64,000 nt of DNA from CAVXSP01 sp963764505 (GTDB taxonomy: Bacteria > Acidobacteriota > Vicinamibacteria > Vicinamibacterales > SCN-69-37), in assembly GCA_963764505.1 (NCBI GenBank), contig CAVXSP010000001.1:2976001-3040000 (forward strand), read 5' to 3'. The notes beneath the pieces are model-generated. The model saw only the letters and a program-made list of their open reading frames with translations, searched no databases and was not told the DNA's origin. Made by a program: the position numbers and the translations under genes. This document shows, piece after piece, positions 60,293 through 64,000 of the stretch. Each line of letters begins with the position of its first letter. Positions within the stretch are counted from its first letter, which is position 1.

Positions 60293-62118
60293 GCGCGCGC
60301 TCCCGCCGCCTGCAGCAGCCGCTCCACGGCCTCCCCCGAACCGTGCAGCCCGGTCACGTGCATCCCCTGCACCCGGGTCCGCAGCCCTTCGACGAGCTCT
60401 GTCGTGATGGCGAGGCCTTCCGCCGCCTGGTCGCCGGCTGAACGCAGCCGCGACAGCACCCGCTCCGGCACCTGGACGCCGGGCACCTCGCTCGCCAGGA
60501 ACTCGGCCTGGCGCAGGCTCTCCAGCGCGACGACGCCCGCGAGGACGGGCAGCCCCGTCCCGCGCAGGCGGTCGAGGACCCGGTCGAGCGGCTCGAGGTC
60601 GAGGACAGGGGGCGTCATCAGGAATTCCGCTCCGGCGTGCACTTTGTACTCCAACCGGCGCCATTCCGTCTCGGGGGTCGGCGAGAACGGGTTCACGGCG
60701 ACGCCGACGTGGAAGCGCGTGGGTGCGCCGAGCGACTGCCCCCCGATGTCCAGGCCGCGATTGAGCTGCGCGACCATGTTGACCAGGCCGATGGCATCGA
60801 CGTCGAACACGGAGCGCGCGATGCTACCCTGCCGCGGCGGTTCGCCGGTCGTGAGCAGCACGTTCCGCACGCCGATCATGTGGGCGCCGAGCAGGTCCGA
60901 CTGCATGCCGATCAGATTGCGGTCGCGGCACGAGTAGTGCAGCAGCGTCTCGAGGCGGCTCTGCCGCTCGATCAGCACGCCGAGCGCCAGGGCGCTCACG
61001 CGCGCGCCGGACTTCGGATAGTCCGTGATCGCGATGGCGGTCGCGCCGAGGTCGTGGAACCGGCGGGCCTGCTCCACGGCCGACGACAACTCGAGGCCGC
61101 GCGGCGCCGCCACCTCGGCGACGACGGCGAACTGCCCGTCCGCGAGGGCACGCGCCAGCGCCGACTTCTCGACACGATCCACCGCAGGCATCGGCTCGAC
61201 CTGGCCCTCGGCGCGCACGGCTCGCGCCGCGCGCGGCGGCGACGGCGTGGCGGCGCGAACGACGGCCTTCATCTGGCGGATGTGCTCGGCCGTCGTGCCG
61301 CAGCAGCCGCCGACGAGCCGCACCCCGGCCGCGACGAACCGGCGCGCGTAGGTCGCCATGTACTCGGGAGACGAGAGATACAGGTTCCGTCCGTCCACGT
61401 CCCGCGGACGGCCCGCGTTCGGCTGCGCCGCGAGCCGGGCGTTGGTCAACCCGGCCATCCGTTCGATCGTCTCGAGCATGGCCGCCGGCCCCACGCTGCA
61501 ATTGACGCCAATCACCTCGGCGCCGGCGCGCTCGAGCTCCGGGGCGAAGGCCTCGGGCGGCGTCCCGTCGAGACTGTTGCCGTCGTCCTCGGTCGTCATC
61601 TGGGCGACGATCGGGAGCGAGGACACGGCGCGGACCGCACGGATGGCGGCCTTGATCTCGTTCAGGTCGCGAAACGTCTCCAGGATGAACAGATCGACGC
61701 CGCCCTCCTCGAGGGCCGTCGCCTGCTCGCGGAAGGCCGCTTCCGCCTCGTCCACGCCGGTCCGGCCCCAGGGCTCGATCCGGATGCCGAGCGGGCCGAT
61801 CGACCCGGCGATCCACGCGCCGCCGCCGGCGGCATGGCACGCGATCCTGGCGCCCTCGCGGTTGATCGCACCGACCTGCTCGACCAGACCGAAGTTCGCC
61901 AGCTTGAAGCGGTTCGCGCCGAACGTGTTCGTCTCGATGACGTCGGCGCCGGCGCGCACGTACTCGCGGTGTACGTCGGCGACGAGGGCGGGCTGCGTGA
62001 GGTTCAGCTCGTCGAAGCTGCGATTGAGGAACACGCCCCGCGAGTACAGGGTCGTGCCCATCGCGCCGTCGCAGACGAGCACGCGTGTATCCAGCGCTTC
62101 GAGGAATGACGGACGCAC
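60289..62118 (-). CDS. Bifunctional homocysteine S-methyltransferase / 5,10-methylenetetrahydrofolate reductase
   Basis: The protein has 609 residues. The N-terminal half is a zinc-dependent homocysteine methyltransferase: VLVCDGAMGTTLY, ETNTFGANRFKL, GVNCSVGPAAML and the metal ligands in GGCCGTTAEHIRQM. After a linker near residues 290-310, the C-terminal half is a MetF-like TIM barrel (LHYSCRDRNLIGMQSDLLGAHMIGVRNVLLTTGEPP). The fusion matches the YitJ-type bifunctional enzyme, which makes methyl-THF and uses it for methionine. Cobalamin and SAM-activation domains of MetH are absent. Confidence 0.93.
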   Translation of the reverse strand: MRPSFLEALDTRVLVCDGAMGTTLYSRGVFLNRSFDELNLTQPALVADVHREYVRAGADVIETNTFGANRFKLANFGLVEQVGAINREGARIACHAAGGGAWIAGSIGPLGIRIEPWGRTGVDEAEAAFREQATALEEGGVDLFILETFRDLNEIKAAIRAVRAVSSLPIVAQMTTEDDGNSLDGTPPEAFAPELERAGAEVIGVNCSVGPAAMLETIERMAGLTNARLAAQPNAGRPRDVDGRNLYLSSPEYMATYARRFVAAGVRLVGGCCGTTAEHIRQMKAVVRAATPSPPRAARAVRAEGQVEPMPAVDRVEKSALARALADGQFAVVAEVAAPRGLELSSAVEQARRFHDLGATAIAITDYPKSGARVSALALGVLIERQSRLETLLHYSCRDRNLIGMQSDLLGAHMIGVRNVLLTTGEPPRQGSIARSVFDVDAIGLVNMVAQLNRGLDIGGQSLGAPTRFHVGVAVNPFSPTPETEWRRLEYKVHAGAEFLMTPPVLDLEPLDRVLDRLRGTGLPVLAGVVALESLRQAEFLASEVPGVQVPERVLSRLRSAGDQAAEGLAITTELVEGLRTRVQGMHVTGLHGSGEAVERLLQAAGARA

Positions 62119-62143
62119 GTTCGAATTGTAGTGCGGTACCCGC

Positions 62144-62149
62144 TACAAT
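62144..62149 (+). promoter_or_regulatory. -10-like TACAAT before the NCS2 permease gene
   Basis: TACAAT ends 8 bp before the ATG at 62158. It decides the start: an in-frame GTG at 62131 lies upstream of the hexamer and so is outside the likely transcript. Confidence 0.5.
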
Positions 62150-62157
62150 CCGCCCCG

Positions 62158-63852
62158 ATGGCACAGGCTTCTCACCGCTACCGCTGGGCGGCGCCCGGAG
62201 ACGTGAACGCGTTCTTCGGGCTGATGCTGGACAACGTGATGAACCTCGTGATTCTCGCGGGGATTCTGATCGGCGTCTTCAAGATGCCATCCGACGTCGT
62301 GTATACCCGCATGTTCCCGGGCACCGCGTTCGGGGTGCTCTTCGGCGACCTCGTGTACACCTGGCTGGCCTTCCGCCTCGCGGCGCGTGAGAAACGGCAG
62401 GAGGTCACGGCGATGCCGCTCGGGTTGGACGCCCCCAGCACGATCGGCATGGCGTTCGCCGTCCTCGGTCCGGCGTTCCTGGCGGCCCGGGCGCGGCTGC
62501 CCGAACACGAGGCTGCGATCGAGGCCTGGCAGGTCGGGATGGCCTGCATGATCGTGATCGGGCTGTTCAAACTCGTGACCGCGTTCTTCGGACGCGCGAT
62601 TCAGCGCGTCGTGCCAGAGGCCGGCCTCCTGGGATCGATCGCCGGCGTCGGAATCGCGCTCATGGGCTGCCTCGAGCTCGGCGACATCCTGGCGGAGCCG
62701 ATCGTGGGATTCCTGTCGCTCACGCTGATCTTCTACGCGCTGGTCGCCCGCCTCCGGCTCCCGTGGCGCGTCCCCGGGGTGCTCGCGGCCGTGGTGGTGG
62801 GCGCCGGTGCGTTCTACCTGCTCGGAGCGGCGGGATGGCTGGTCCACGCGCCGCCTCCCCTGTCGTTGCGCCTGCTCACCGGCGTGCCCGCTCCCACACT
62901 GGGCTTTCTGCACGGCCTGCCGCTCGTTCTCGGCCACTACCTCTCGCTCGCGATCCCGTTCGCGCTGCTGACCGTCGTCGGAGGCATCAACGTCACGGAG
63001 AGCGCCAGGCTCGCCGGCGACGACTACAGCACGCGGTCGATCCTGATGACAGAAGCCGTGTCGACGCTCGTCGCGGGCGTCCTCGGCGGCGTCTCGCAGA
63101 CGACGCCGTACATCGGCCACCCCGCCTACAAGGCGATGGGAGCGCGCGCCGCCTATACGCTGGCGACCGGTCTGTTCGTCGGACTCGGCGGCGTGCTCGG
63201 GTACCTCCCGATGATGGCGATGATTCTACCGGTCGCGTGCCTCGCGCCGATCCTCGTCTTCGTCGGGTTCGAAATCGTGGGCCAGGCGTACCGCGAGAGC
63301 CCTCCGGCGCACACCGCCGCCGTGAGCCTGGCGATGCTGCCCTCCCTCGCCCAGCTCGTGCTCATCGTCATGTCGGGGGCGAACGCCGGGCTCGCGTCGG
63401 CCGCGCTCGAGCCCGCACGCGTGGTGGCGGACCTGAAGATCACCGACGCCTTCGCCTCGCAGGCCGGCGTGTTCGTCATGCTCGCGAACGGCTTCATCCT
63501 GACCGGCATGCTGTGGGGCGCGGCGCTGGCGTTTCTCATCGACCGGAGGATTGTCGCCGCGGCCGTCACCTTGCTGACCGCGGCGGGCCTCACGCTGTTC
63601 GGCGTGATCCATTCCGTGCTGCCGACCGGAGGCATGTACGCGCCGTGGAGCGCGCAATTGCTCGGGTCGCGGCTGCCGTGGCAGTGGGCGGCGGCCTACG
63701 CTCTGACGGCCGTGATGCTGCTCGGACTTCGATACGTGGGGGCGGACGAAGGTGCGGACGAAGGTGCGGACGAAAGTGCGGACGAAAGTGCGGACGAAGG
63801 TGCGGCCGCGGGTGCCGGCGTCCGTGTGACGAGTCCCCCGCAGCGCGCCTGA
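62158..63852 (+). CDS. NCS2-family permease (xanthine/uracil-type), with repeat-encoded acidic tail
   Basis: This 564-residue membrane protein has about twelve helices. It begins FGLMLDNVMNLVILAGILIG, and has TAMPLGLDAPSTIGMAF-like (VTAMPLGLDAPS) and VVGGINVTESARLAGDDYST segments, with GVSQTTPYIGHPAYKAMGARAAYT in the second half. This fits the AzgA-like NCS2 group, though the sequence differs from classic purine permeases and the substrate is open. The last 37 residues are soluble and acidic (GADE/SADE units) and come from a 12-bp tandem repeat. The ATG at 62158 was chosen over an upstream GTG. Confidence 0.82.
   Translation: MAQASHRYRWAAPGDVNAFFGLMLDNVMNLVILAGILIGVFKMPSDVVYTRMFPGTAFGVLFGDLVYTWLAFRLAAREKRQEVTAMPLGLDAPSTIGMAFAVLGPAFLAARARLPEHEAAIEAWQVGMACMIVIGLFKLVTAFFGRAIQRVVPEAGLLGSIAGVGIALMGCLELGDILAEPIVGFLSLTLIFYALVARLRLPWRVPGVLAAVVVGAGAFYLLGAAGWLVHAPPPLSLRLLTGVPAPTLGFLHGLPLVLGHYLSLAIPFALLTVVGGINVTESARLAGDDYSTRSILMTEAVSTLVAGVLGGVSQTTPYIGHPAYKAMGARAAYTLATGLFVGLGGVLGYLPMMAMILPVACLAPILVFVGFEIVGQAYRESPPAHTAAVSLAMLPSLAQLVLIVMSGANAGLASAALEPARVVADLKITDAFASQAGVFVMLANGFILTGMLWGAALAFLIDRRIVAAAVTLLTAAGLTLFGVIHSVLPTGGMYAPWSAQLLGSRLPWQWAAAYALTAVMLLGLRYVGADEGADEGADESADESADEGAAAGAGVRVTSPPQRA
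63739..63822. repeat. 12-bp tandem repeat array, locus C (GGTGCGGACGAA)n in the permease 3' end
   Basis: Seven head-to-tail 12-bp units, five of them close to GGTGCGGACGAA or AGTGCGGACGAA, are read in frame as GADE and SADE tetrapeptides at the C-terminus of the NCS2 permease. The unit is identical to that of the intergenic arrays at 11505-11588 (inverse orientation) and 50644-50835. The permease fold is complete before the array, so the tail is an added extension. Confidence 0.9.
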
Positions 63853-63855
63853 GCG

Positions 63856-64000
63856 CTAGCCGCGCGCGCTCCCTTCGGCGGGCACCAGCAAGTCTTCCTT
63901 GTCCCAGATGAAGTCCTCGTTGCTGTAGACGGCGAGCTCGTAGTCCTTGCCCATGAAGATGGCGGACACCGGACAGGCCTCCTCGCAATAGCCGCAGAAG
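63856..64000 (-). CDS. nuoI: NADH-quinone oxidoreductase subunit I, C-terminal end (runs off window)
   Basis: Only the last 47 codons lie in the window. They read FCGYCEEACPVSAIFMG, the second 8Fe-ferredoxin cluster motif (CxxCxxxCP), followed by the NuoI-typical DYELAVYSNEDFIWDKEDLL and a short tail to a TAG at 63858-63856. NuoI carries two 4Fe-4S clusters that pass electrons to the quinone-site subunit of complex I. It is convergent with the permease gene, 3 bp apart. Confidence 0.88.
   Translation of the reverse strand, partial: FCGYCEEACPVSAIFMGKDYELAVYSNEDFIWDKEDLLVPAEGSARG

Overview
The window is a GC-rich bacterial chromosome segment of 64 kb, densely coded on both strands. It carries no rRNA, tRNA, CRISPR array, transposase or phage gene that I can recognise. 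The gene content suggests a soil-type Acidobacteriota, possibly Vicinamibacteria: an imuA-imuB-dnaE2 mutasome, glutaminyl-cyclase-like M28 peptidase, long Tes-like radical SAM enzyme, secreted M20 hydrolase, MsrPQ, and short tandem repeats between genes. That placement is inference from gene content only.

Layout. Positions 1-8101 (minus) form a compact housekeeping run: hisS, aspS, a ROK sugar kinase, phoH, ybeY, a CorC-like CBS protein, era and a truncated mgtE, several joined by ATGA overlaps. Positions 8.2-15.1 kb hold a gamma-carbonic-anhydrase-like protein, a secreted M20 hydrolase, moaA, a fosmidomycin-resistance-type MFS pump, an oxidoreductase and purT. Positions 15.2-23.9 kb hold a 696-residue radical SAM protein resembling tetraether/membrane-spanning lipid synthases, a secreted PIG-L deacetylase, msrPQ, a UDP-sugar dehydrogenase, and a SET protein, esterase and second radical SAM enzyme. 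Positions 24.0-29.5 kb are the imuA-imuB-dnaE2 mutagenesis operon with a good sigma70-type promoter.

Positions 31.6-46.8 kb are a phosphate island: a PhoB/PhoR-type pair, Pit transporter plus DUF47 partner, an orphan PhoB-type regulator behind a six-copy 11-bp direct-repeat array that looks like a Pho box, glgC, SixA, a CHAD protein, a frameshifted ppx, a five-gene run of exported phosphoesterase and membrane proteins, pstB and phoU. Positions 46.8-49.4 kb hold yacG, citrate synthase and an M28 peptidase. Positions 50.8-57.4 kb (minus) are a tightly overlapping and unusual operon: ketosynthase, geranylgeranyl-reductase-type flavoprotein, ICMT-type methyltransferase, TPR-gluzincin peptidase and a caspase-fold protein lacking its cysteine. 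The end carries an MddA-like methyltransferase, a glycosyltransferase, a PmtA-like methyltransferase, a fused homocysteine methyltransferase/MTHFR, an NCS2 permease and the 3' end of nuoI.

Two genome-wide habits stand out. First, short tandem repeats (7, 8 and 12 bp units) sit exactly in the gaps between genes and also run in frame into coding sequences. Second, many genes have a clear -10 hexamer only 5-12 bp before the start codon, with no room for a ribosome binding site, which suggests leaderless or nearly leaderless mRNAs.
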